DNA of 43,680 nucleotides, from the NCBI RefSeq assembly GCF_001571265.1, contig NZ_BCTL01000050.1, positions 1 to 43,680 of the forward strand. Direction: 5' to 3'. Positions 1-7,137 of this stretch are shown here, one piece after another. A model generated the notes under the pieces. The model saw nothing but the letters and a program-made list of their open reading frames with translations. It was not told where the DNA came from and did no database searches. Made by a program: the position numbers and the translations under genes. Positions within the stretch are counted from its first letter, which is position 1, and every line of letters starts with the position of its first letter. The stretch is from Cedecea neteri NBRC 105707 = ATCC 33855. GTDB taxonomy: Bacteria > Pseudomonadota > Gammaproteobacteria > Enterobacterales > Enterobacteriaceae.

Positions 1-10
1 ATTTAAGGGA

Positions 11-34
11 AGCAGACGTTCACTGACGTCTGCT
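11..34 (+). terminator. Probable terminator of an upstream tRNA-Asn gene
   Basis: Nine-base arms AGCAGACGT and ACGTCTGCT enclose a six-base loop and are followed by TTTC. The far end of the island ends in a copy of the tRNA-Asn 3' end followed by a terminator, so this hairpin most likely ends a tRNA-Asn gene lying just before base 1. That gene itself is not in the window. Confidence 0.5.
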
Positions 35-117
35 TTCTGCATTTCTATCAGTTGGTTATCCCTTCTTTCACGTTCACCCTCGTTCACTAAAAACCACTCG
101 AAGCCATACCCATTTGC

Positions 118-135
118 TGGTAAATATGTTGGTAA
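118..135 (+). repeat. Left-end copy of an 18-bp terminal direct repeat
   Basis: TGGTAAATATGTTGGTAA occurs here and, in the same orientation, at 25559-25576 next to the other end of the island. The half-element GTTGGTAA (128-135) is also found inverted at 155-162. Its place just upstream of the integrase gene and inside both ends fits arm-type integrase or excisionase binding sites. That role is inferred. Confidence 0.5.
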
Positions 136-179
136 TGGTAGTTCGATTACGTTTTTACCAACAGACGGGGGATGCGGTT

Positions 180-1454
180 ATGCCACTTACTGATACTAAA
201 GTAAAAAATGCTAAACCCCTTGAGAAGGAATACAAGCTGACCGATGGCTTTGGTATGTTCCTTCGCGTTACCCCCAAGGGTTCCAAATACTGGCAAATGG
301 CTTACCGCTTCGAAGGAAAGCAAAAACTTTTCTCTATTGGTGTTTACCCTGCTGTTTCACTTGCTGATGCAAGACAACGTCGTGATGAGGCCAGAAGGCT
401 TCTTGCTCAGGGCATTGACCCTAATGCAAAGAAACAGGCAGAGGTTAAAGAACTAAAGGCCAAGCGTGATAAGACATGCACCTTCACTGTGGTGGCAAAA
501 GCTTGGTTCGCCACAAAAACAAAATGGTCAGAAGATTACGGTGATTCCGTATGGAAGCGCCTTGAAACCTATGTCTTCCCGGCGATTGGAGATAAAGATG
601 TTGCCGAACTGGATACGGGTGACCTGCTGGTTCCGGTGAAAAAGGTTGAGGCACTTGGCTATCTTGAAGTTGCCATGCGCATTCAACAATACATTACGGC
701 GATCCTCCGTCATGCTGTCCAGCAAAAGCTGATACGCCATAACCCTGCCTATGACATGGAAGGTGCTGTTCAGAAACCACAGACTGAACACCGCCCTGCG
801 TTAGAGCTGGAAGAAATCCCTCAACTACTGAAAAAAATTGCCGAATACAAAGGTCGCAGGTTAACCATACTGGCAATCCAGCTCAATCTGATGATTTTTA
901 TTCGTTCCAGTGAGCTTCGTTTCGCTCGCTGGTCAGAAATTGATTTCAAAAGTAAGTTATGGGTGATACCCGAACAGCGTGAAGCGATTGAAAACGTCAA
1001 ACATTCAACTCGTGGGGCAAAAATGAAGCGTAAGCACTTCGTCCCCCTTTGTAAGCAGGCCATGAAGATACTCAAAGAGATCCGACAACTGACTTATGAA
1101 GAAGGTCATGATGACGGATTAATCTTTACTGGCTGTTATGACTCGTTTAAGCCCATGAGCGAAAATACCATCAACAAAGCCCTTCGCAATATGGGCTATG
1201 ACACGAAGCAGGACATCTGTGGACACGGTTTCCGCACACTGGCCTGTAGTGCCTTAATTGAGTCAGGTTTGTGGTCAGAAGACGCTGTAGAGCTTCAAAT
1301 GAGTCACAAGGAAAGCAATAGTGTCCGTGCTGCTTACACTCACAAGGCCAAGCATCTTGATCAGCGCCGCCTGATGCTGCAGTGGTGGGCTGATTATCTT
1401 GACGCTAACAGCTATGGCATGATCAGGCCGTTTGAGTTTGCTCATCACAAGTAA
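180..1454 (+). CDS. P4-type tyrosine site-specific integrase
   Basis: Integrates and excises the island at the 3' end of a tRNA gene by strand exchange through a catalytic tyrosine. The protein is about 424 residues, normal for P4-type integrases. The N-terminal arm-binding region begins MPLTDTKVKNAKP and is followed by a core-binding and a catalytic domain. Visible catalytic residues are the first Arg in FIRSSELRFARW, the HGFR box, the second His in MSHKESN and the Tyr in AAYTH. I chose the ATG at 180 because GGGGGAT lies just before it, and because an earlier in-frame ATG would read through the 118-135 terminal repeat. It is the first gene of the island, reading inward from the tRNA-Asn end as is usual for such islands. 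Confidence 0.93.
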   Translation: MPLTDTKVKNAKPLEKEYKLTDGFGMFLRVTPKGSKYWQMAYRFEGKQKLFSIGVYPAVSLADARQRRDEARRLLAQGIDPNAKKQAEVKELKAKRDKTCTFTVVAKAWFATKTKWSEDYGDSVWKRLETYVFPAIGDKDVAELDTGDLLVPVKKVEALGYLEVAMRIQQYITAILRHAVQQKLIRHNPAYDMEGAVQKPQTEHRPALELEEIPQLLKKIAEYKGRRLTILAIQLNLMIFIRSSELRFARWSEIDFKSKLWVIPEQREAIENVKHSTRGAKMKRKHFVPLCKQAMKILKEIRQLTYEEGHDDGLIFTGCYDSFKPMSENTINKALRNMGYDTKQDICGHGFRTLACSALIESGLWSEDAVELQMSHKESNSVRAAYTHKAKHLDQRRLMLQWWADYLDANSYGMIRPFEFAHHK

Positions 1455-1537
1455 AAACTTGAAAGCCAAGGATGGCTTGCCTTCCCTCTTTAAGTTATTA
1501 ATATAAGTAGTTTATCAAGGACTGAAATAGGCAATAT

Positions 1538-2284
1538 ATGTCATCCAGTAATAGCAACAGTAGTTCAACATTTTCAGTATTAAGCTTTGTAGATGGATTA
1601 TGGGATTTAGCGAAAGTTGCAAAAGTGATTTATTTTACTATTTGCTTTGATGTTCTTTTTTTCTGTTTGAAAGGAAATGGCCTCTTTGGTATTAAGCTGG
1701 GTAAAGAGTTCGACCTCTCGTTAGCAGATCTGGCCGGAATGATTATAGCTTTAGGCATTTTCTCATCGGTTATATTAGAAATTACAACTTTATGTTTTAA
1801 CCTACTCCTGATAAGAATTAAGTATAGTAATATACTACAAAATAAAGATGAGAGAATCTACCAAAAGTCATCTACTGAAGTTTTTATGTATGAACTACGA
1901 GATGATGCCTTAGAAAATGGTGACGATATGTCATTTAAATTGTATATCGAAGAAAAAAGCAAAAGAGAGAAAAACCACAAAGAAGGAAGGTCGACCGAAA
2001 TTATTGCCTTCGGCACTGTTTTTGTTTTCTCTATAGAATGGTATTTATCTTTATCAGACGGTTCCAGTAAGATGTTTATTGACTGGTTATGGGAGCAATC
2101 TAAGCATAGCGATCCAATAACACCGCATTACCTTATTGGTCTGTTAGTTTCGTCTGCATTATTTTTCTACGCTGTAGCGGTTTGTTGGCCTACAGATCAT
2201 GACCGTAAAATATATTATCCTAAGCTTGCGAAAAAACTGAGAAAAAAAGAAGAAGACTGGAAGAAAAAATTTGATAACATGTAA
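1538..2284 (+). CDS. Membrane protein of unknown function
   Basis: A 248-residue protein that I do not recognise. It starts with a Ser/Asn-rich stretch. Hydrophobic segments near residues 25-45 and 60-90, and further ones near 150-165 and 195-215, suggest about four membrane spans. A charged Lys/Glu-rich region lies between the pairs, and the tail is very basic (KKLRKKEEDWKKKF). It stands alone between the integrase and the first hairpin array, on the same strand as the integrase. A weak AGG precedes the ATG. It is AT-rich like the rest of the island cargo. Confidence 0.7.
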   Translation: MSSSNSNSSSTFSVLSFVDGLWDLAKVAKVIYFTICFDVLFFCLKGNGLFGIKLGKEFDLSLADLAGMIIALGIFSSVILEITTLCFNLLLIRIKYSNILQNKDERIYQKSSTEVFMYELRDDALENGDDMSFKLYIEEKSKREKNHKEGRSTEIIAFGTVFVFSIEWYLSLSDGSSKMFIDWLWEQSKHSDPITPHYLIGLLVSSALFFYAVAVCWPTDHDRKIYYPKLAKKLRKKEEDWKKKFDNM

Positions 2285-2292
2285 TATATTTT

Positions 2293-2438
2293 AAAGGGCC
2301 TTTCGGCCCTTTCATTTCCCCTTAAAGGGAACTCTCCATTGGAGAGAATACATATCCCCAAGCTTGGGGCAAATCAATCAGCCCATTGGGCTGTAAACCA
2401 CTCCCCATATATGGGGCAATCAGACACTTCATGAAGTG
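2293..2438. repeat. Array of seven short hairpins
   Basis: Seven inverted repeats follow one another with short AT-rich spacers. They are AAAGGGCC-TTTC-GGCCCTTT (2293-2312), TTCCC..GGGAA (2316-2331), CTCTCC-ATT-GGAGAG (2332-2346), CCCCAAGCTTGGGG (2356-2369), CAGCCC-ATT-GGGCTG (2379-2393), CCCCATATATGGGG (2403-2416) and CACTTCATGAAGTG (2425-2438). The first could serve as a terminator for the membrane-protein gene. Seven in about 150 bp is far more than a terminator needs. Bases 2439-2680 hold no gene or clear structure. Confidence 0.85.
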
Positions 2439-2680
2439 AATATTCTCAAGGAACACTTATTAAGTATAATATTAAATGTCGGTTGTCAAATATATCTGGC
2501 TATTTTTGAAAAAAATCATCATAGCCACTAACTACGAATGAATTAAATCCTCCATAAAAAGTCTGGAGGATTAAACCAATTTCCTGATATCTTTACTATT
2601 TTATATCTGATGTTATATTTCTTAATATCAGGACAAGGAAAATAACAGACTTGCTTTATTTTCACAATGACTATCATTAT

Positions 2681-4219
2681 TTAGTTGGCAGAACAAAAAT
2701 GCACAGGAGAGCTATTTGAGCCATAGCTTGTAAAACCACCGCTGCATTGATATCCCAGTGAAGTATAACCACCCGCTGAAGTTCCAGTTCCTGAAGTTGG
2801 TTTGATACTTCCAAGATCTTTTGGATAGCTTCCCCCACAAGCCTGATAGCACATTGCAACAGATACACCACTACTCGCAGCCCACACACCATTAACACAG
2901 GATAAAACGGCACCTGCTGGTGTTCTGCCCTGTAATCCGTTTGGTGCGCATCCGGCACCGACCTGTGCTTGCCCGTTAAGTTGTAAAAACTCACCAACTG
3001 TGGTTCTTCCACCTGATACGACTGCCCCTGCTCCATAAACCTGACCAGCGGCATCAATATTGCCATTAGAATGAATATAATTGGAAAGCACCCTGTTTGA
3101 ATTCATATCTGCTGCAGAATCGATATTACCAGATGAATGAATATAACCACCATATAACCCTGCTGATGTCTGAACGTTTTTACCCACATAAGCAGTTATA
3201 GTATTAACATCCGTCATATTCCAGCCACCACCGTATTTCTGAAAATAAATACCACCATCGCCTAATGTTCGGAACCAGTTTTGAGTATAGGTTTCCCCAC
3301 GAGATGCCAAAGTCGATCCTGAAACAGTATTGTTTGAATTGAGATTTCCATTGACCTGACTATTACCTCCGACTGTTAAGTCAGAACCTATTACTCCAGC
3401 TCCATTTACGGTTAAGCTGCCTGTCGTGGTTGTGCCACCTACATTTAACGTAGTTCCTACGGTTGCTGCCCCGTTATTTTTTAATACACCTGTCGTTGTG
3501 GTGCCTGCCGCTGTTATATTCTGTGCATTATAAACACTCTGACCACCCATATTTAAATCGCCTGTCATAGGGAGCGTCCCGTCTCTGCGAAGATAAACCG
3601 AATAAAGTGAGCTGTTAAACCCAACCCTGAATGCCAGTAGCCCTTCACTGTTTATATTATTATAAGCCGTTGATGGTTCGTTCCATTGCCCCTGAAAACC
3701 CGCAACAGCACTTGCTGTTCGCGTCATACCACTGTCGATACCCGCAGTCTGCATGGCTTTTCCTAACAAGTCATAACGGATTTTTCCACCTTCACTCCAC
3801 GCAGAAGACGTTGTAATAAGTCCATTGATAACATAGTTAGGCGCAGTCCCGTCTCGTTTTAACAAAATTTTATAAGGTGATTTATAGATATTCATCCCAT
3901 TGAATGTATCAGGTAAAAGACTTTCATTTACCAAGGTAGCATACGTAATTTCACAGCCTGTTGCATTACATGTTCTTGGTCCGGGGTCGCTGGACTGATT
4001 TGAACTGGCTGTCAGTGTTGATATCTTATCGTAGCGCAAACTGATATATCCATTAACAGCCTGCCCTATCTGATTTATCTGTTGCCCGGCTGTTTTAGCA
4101 GTAAAATCATCTTGTTCATTTTTCATATCCTGAAATTTTACAAATGTGATCATTGAGCCTACACCAAGAACCAAAATAAGTTCTAATAGAGAAAAGCCCT
4201 TTTTATTTGATTTACCCAT
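2681..4219 (-). CDS. pilV: PilV-type minor pilin/adhesin, C-terminal fixed variant
   Basis: A 512-residue type IVb minor pilin with an adhesin-like C-terminus. In IncI-type thin pili, PilV sits at the tip and selects the recipient cell. The prepilin leader MGKSNKKG is followed by FSLLELILVLG, a typical type IV prepilin cleavage site and hydrophobic helix. The region TGDLNMGGQSVYNAQNI is characteristic of PilV proteins. The rest is rich in Gly, Thr and Asn with repeated motifs such as YIHSSGNID and YIHSNGNID, like fibre or adhesin tails, and has late Cys residues. I prefer the second ATG because AAAGGA is correctly spaced from it. No other pilus gene, shufflon repeat or Rci recombinase is visible, so this is a single fixed form and not a switching locus. 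Confidence 0.85.
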   Translation of the reverse strand: MGKSNKKGFSLLELILVLGVGSMITFVKFQDMKNEQDDFTAKTAGQQINQIGQAVNGYISLRYDKISTLTASSNQSSDPGPRTCNATGCEITYATLVNESLLPDTFNGMNIYKSPYKILLKRDGTAPNYVINGLITTSSAWSEGGKIRYDLLGKAMQTAGIDSGMTRTASAVAGFQGQWNEPSTAYNNINSEGLLAFRVGFNSSLYSVYLRRDGTLPMTGDLNMGGQSVYNAQNITAAGTTTTGVLKNNGAATVGTTLNVGGTTTTGSLTVNGAGVIGSDLTVGGNSQVNGNLNSNNTVSGSTLASRGETYTQNWFRTLGDGGIYFQKYGGGWNMTDVNTITAYVGKNVQTSAGLYGGYIHSSGNIDSAADMNSNRVLSNYIHSNGNIDAAGQVYGAGAVVSGGRTTVGEFLQLNGQAQVGAGCAPNGLQGRTPAGAVLSCVNGVWAASSGVSVAMCYQACGGSYPKDLGSIKPTSGTGTSAGGYTSLGYQCSGGFTSYGSNSSPVHFCSAN

Positions 4220-4256
4220 TTTCATTTCCTTTTATATCACACATCATGATCAAATA

Positions 4257-4302
4257 ACAAAAACACAGAAATAATCAAGACAAAAACACAGAAATAATCA
4301 AG
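4257..4302. repeat. Perfect 23-bp tandem duplication upstream of pilV
   Basis: Two identical 23-bp units, each containing CACAGAAATAATCAAG, lie head to tail from 4257 and 4280. They are 38-83 bp before the pilV start, where a promoter or operator would be expected. The two copies may be a duplicated regulator site or a replication slip. Confidence 0.8.
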
Positions 4303-4433
4303 ATATATTAAAGAGGTTTTTATTAATAACATTAAACACATTAAATGGAAAATAACTAAACATTAGCACATTGTATTATCATTTTTAATATCAGCATGAA
4401 GAGTCAAGTTGCCTCCTTTCCTTTTTTAGAAAA

Positions 4434-4520
4434 TCATTCCTGCCTCCCCACCATATCCTCAAGAAATCTTTTACCTTTTAGCCTGAATCTTGCTTTATCT
4501 TCAGCACTAAGATTCGAAGA
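4434..4520 (-). pseudogene. In-frame continuation of the TraD-like gene beyond a UAG codon
   Basis: Directly after the UAG at 4521-4523 the same frame stays open for 28 codons to a TGA at 4434-4436. It reads SSNLSAEDKARFRLKGKRF and then LEDMVGRQE. The text looks like a natural C-terminus: short TraD-type mobilisation proteins usually carry a charged helix and a G..F end after the LLGALL-like segment. Either the UAG is a recent nonsense mutation, or it is read through. Confidence 0.55.
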
Positions 4521-4745
4521 CTATAATATCATCCCTAAGATAAATTCTTTATCGACATCTTCTACTTTACAGCCCACAGCTTTAGCTACTTCTGCACCTA
4601 AAATTATTTTCAGGCGTGTCTCCGCTTGCTTGGACATCGATTTTTCTTTACTTTTTAGCCGATTCAGACTCATTTGAGCTGAAGCAATTTTTTGCTTAAT
4701 TGTTTTTTCTGTTCTTGGCTTTCTGTTTTTATCATCCGCATTCAT
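4521..4745 (-). CDS. TraD-like mobilisation accessory protein, ended by an in-frame UAG
   Basis: A 74-residue basic protein, probably a relaxosome accessory factor of the small TraD/MobC-like family that accompanies MobA/MobL relaxases. It has a Lys-rich N-terminal coiled segment (KNRKPRTEKTIKQKIASAQMSLNRLK) followed by ETRLKIILGAEVAKAVG and FILGMIL, which resemble the family's LIxLGxLVxKAG and LLGALL blocks. The start is the ATG at 4743-4745 with AAGGAAAAG before it. It is divergent from the relaxase across about 820 bp of gene-free DNA, the usual arrangement around an oriT. Its stop is TAG, and the frame continues (see 4434-4520). The family assignment comes from motif memory and not from a search. 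Confidence 0.6.
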   Translation of the reverse strand: MNADDKNRKPRTEKTIKQKIASAQMSLNRLKSKEKSMSKQAETRLKIILGAEVAKAVGCKVEDVDKEFILGMIL

Positions 4746-4821
4746 AATACTTTTCCTTTTAGTTGTTAAAAACATCAAATACAATTAAAAAAGGGAAAGG
4801 TCAAACCATAGGCAGAGGGTT

Positions 4822-4921
4822 GAATGCTTTGCATTCCAGATTAAATTACGCAGCACGAGATGATTGTTTGAAACAATCACCTGCTGAACAGGCTTGCCCT
4901 GTTAATGATAGGATTTATCCT
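4822..4921. repeat. Cluster of four short hairpins, copy 1 of a dispersed hairpin set
   Basis: The hairpins are GAATGC-TTT-GCATTC (4822-4836), a 19-bp palindrome with arms TGATTGTTT and AAACAATCA (4861-4879), ACAGG-CTTGC-CCTGT (4888-4902) and AGGAT-TT-ATCCT (4910-4921). The last three, and the CAGCAC at 4851, recur in the same order at 22150-22224. The cluster lies between the TraD-like gene and the candidate oriT. Confidence 0.85.
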
Positions 4922-5563
4922 GAAAAAAAGGTGTTTTGGTTTTAAAAATAAGATTTCAGTAAGCTAAAAATAAAATCATGCAACACAAACGAGTGCAACC
5001 ACTAACATTAAATACCTCACACTCTCCGCGTTACTTATTTTATCAAATCAATGAAATCGTTTTAACCTGACACTTTAACTCTCTGATTTTTAGTCTTAAT
5101 CTGTGAATTGTGCAACACGTAAAAGTAATTTTTATTTTCACTATTTTTTCTAATTTTCACTTTCCCGCCTTACGGCGGGAGGAAAAAACCCTCTTTTTGC
5201 CCTTACGGGCGCTATCTAAAGCCCAAATATTCAAGATTATTATCCTACCTCAACCGCTTATCCGATTCTAGCCCTGATAATTTCACAGACATCAAAACTA
5301 GCGTTATTATTTAACTATAGAAAAACTTTTCACATTGTCGTTATTTTTAGCTCCTTTAGGAGATATAAAAATAAAGCAATGCCCACCTATACACTCACTT
5401 CGTGAGCGTGTGGGGTCTACCGACGGTTGCCTGCCGCAGGCTAAAAGCAAGGTCAACGTCAACACCAGAGTTTTTCTTGCGAAAAACTAAAACCAGCATA
5501 GTCGCATTGGAGATTTATATTTTGGTTTGATATTTAAATTTATATTGAGGTTGTTTTTATTGT
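4922..5563. other. Gene-free region with hairpins; candidate oriT
   Basis: No gene is visible between the divergent TraD-like and relaxase genes. It contains three TGCAAC motifs (4979, 4994, 5111). Hairpins are CCCGCC-TTAC-GGCGGG (5164-5179), GCCC-TTAC-GGGC (5199-5210), CTCCT-TT-AGGAG (5351-5362), CTCAC-TTC-GTGAG (5394-5406), GCCTGC-C-GCAGGC (5429-5441) and GTTTTTC-TTGC-GAAAAAC (5470-5487). Relaxases of this type usually nick next to their own gene, so oriT is expected here. I could not match a known nic sequence with confidence. Confidence 0.5.
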
Positions 5564-7078
5564 ATGGCTATTTTTCATCTTGATTTTAAAATTGTGAAAC
5601 GTTCTGAAGGTAGATCTTCCGTTGCGAAAGCTGCCTATCATGCGCGTTGCAGAATAACAGATGAAAGAACAGGTGATACTTATGATTATAGCCGCCGTAA
5701 TGACCTGAGCGGGCATTTCATATTAGCACCTGTTAATGTTCCTCAACATATTATAAAAGACTCTACCGCATTGTGGAATGAAGTCGAAAGCGTTGAGCGC
5801 CAGAACAACGGTCAGACAGCCCGTTATTTCGATGTTGCCATTCCTGCCGAGTTAAACAATGATGACAAGAAAAAACTTGTTCTTGAATATTGTCAGAAAA
5901 ATTTCGTTGAGAAAGGGATGATTGCCGATATCGCTTTCCACGATCTTGATAGCGATAACCCACACGCTCACGTTATGTTGACATTAAAAACCATAGGCCC
6001 GGAAGGCTTCGGCAAAAAAGAAAGAAGCTGGAACGACAGAAAAATGTCTGTATTCTGGCGTGAATCATGGGCATCAATGGCTAACAGCTACCTTGCTGCT
6101 GCTGGTTCATCAGAACGTATTGATCATCGTTCTCTCCAAGCCCAGCATGAGGAAGCGTTAGAAAAAGCAGCAGTAGCTTTAGATAATGAAGAACAAGCAC
6201 TGTGGCTTGCTAAAGCCGCTGAAACAAACCGCCCTCCAATGAAGCGTATTCACAGCGGCAAATGGCGTAGTAAAGCTGCTCAGGAACAAAGAGCCGCAGA
6301 ACAGGCTGTTCGTGATGCAGCGAAGCAGGAAGCGGTTGAAGTCTATAAAACATTCAGTGAACTTGATCTTGAAATCGTCGTTGATGTCAGAAGCTTCACC
6401 GTGGCTGCTCTTGCTGAACCAGAACAAATCGTATTACCTGAAACACACTCCGGCTCTTCTACTGATGAGAATCAAAGACCTGTATTGGTAGCACCAGCTC
6501 CTCATACTCGTATGCGTGGCGTTAAATCTTACCGTGATAAAACAAAAGTCAGTAAGGTCGCTGCAGGTAAGAAACCATCAGTCAGTATTTCTGATTCTGG
6601 AACAAATACTATCCTGAAAACATCCTCCTCTCAAAACCCAAACAGGGCATCCAGAAGCGCCCCTGAACGTGTTAGGATGACACAGGCTATTCCACGTCAG
6701 GATAATATTTTTAAACGCTTCACAACTCTTGTTATAGATTTTTTCAAGCAGAAGTTTGTATGGGCTAAAGTAAACAAATCCCAAATTGATCTTATCAGTG
6801 AAGAACATGATAAACGTGTAGCTGAAAACTATGTCTTTGATGAGGTATTGGGCCGTCGTGTTCCTCGCGATGAATATGAGAAACAAGCCAAGTTTAACCA
6901 AGATGACTACAAACCAACACTGGATGAGATCAGGCGTTTTCCAAGTCGTATTAATAGCGTTAAATCCGTTAGTAATTACGATAATGGGATATCACCTTCA
7001 TTATCTCCCGAACGAATGGAGGGAGTAAAATTTCTAAAACTCAAACCATCAGGCTCTAATATCACCAAGAGCAAATGA
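5564..7078 (+). CDS. MobA/MobL-family conjugative relaxase
   Basis: Nicks one strand at oriT, stays bound to the 5' end and leads the strand into the recipient. The N-terminal domain (residues 1 to about 200) carries the motif-I tyrosine in AKAAYHARCR and the metal-binding histidines in AFHDLDSDNPHAHVM, both typical of the MobA/MobL (MOBQ) family. An Ala/Glu/Lys-rich helical linker follows. The C-terminus has a hydrophobic patch (TTLVIDFFKQKFVW) and then EEHDKRVAENYVFDE, a tail that recurs in a broken copy at 10464-10751. The length of 504 residues lacks any helicase domain. GAGG lies upstream of the ATG. With no secretion genes nearby, this relaxase probably uses a helper's type IV system. 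Confidence 0.9.
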   Translation: MAIFHLDFKIVKRSEGRSSVAKAAYHARCRITDERTGDTYDYSRRNDLSGHFILAPVNVPQHIIKDSTALWNEVESVERQNNGQTARYFDVAIPAELNNDDKKKLVLEYCQKNFVEKGMIADIAFHDLDSDNPHAHVMLTLKTIGPEGFGKKERSWNDRKMSVFWRESWASMANSYLAAAGSSERIDHRSLQAQHEEALEKAAVALDNEEQALWLAKAAETNRPPMKRIHSGKWRSKAAQEQRAAEQAVRDAAKQEAVEVYKTFSELDLEIVVDVRSFTVAALAEPEQIVLPETHSGSSTDENQRPVLVAPAPHTRMRGVKSYRDKTKVSKVAAGKKPSVSISDSGTNTILKTSSSQNPNRASRSAPERVRMTQAIPRQDNIFKRFTTLVIDFFKQKFVWAKVNKSQIDLISEEHDKRVAENYVFDEVLGRRVPRDEYEKQAKFNQDDYKPTLDEIRRFPSRINSVKSVSNYDNGISPSLSPERMEGVKFLKLKPSGSNITKSK

Positions 7079-7137
7079 CAACTAAATACTTTTGATATAG
7101 AATGTAAAATCACTCTAACGCGAATGGTTTGTTAAAA

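Noticed and set aside
2293..2438. Hairpin array as a CRISPR
   Set aside because: The units differ in sequence, the spacers are short and unequal, and there are no cas genes.
2681..4219. PilV shufflon
   Set aside because: No repeated sfx-like 19-bp sites and no Rci recombinase are seen; only one C-terminus is present.
5199..5230. An RSF1010/Ti-type nic site at the GCGCCC on the minus strand
   Set aside because: Only a short core resembles the consensus, and it is better explained by the GCCC-TTAC-GGGC hairpin.
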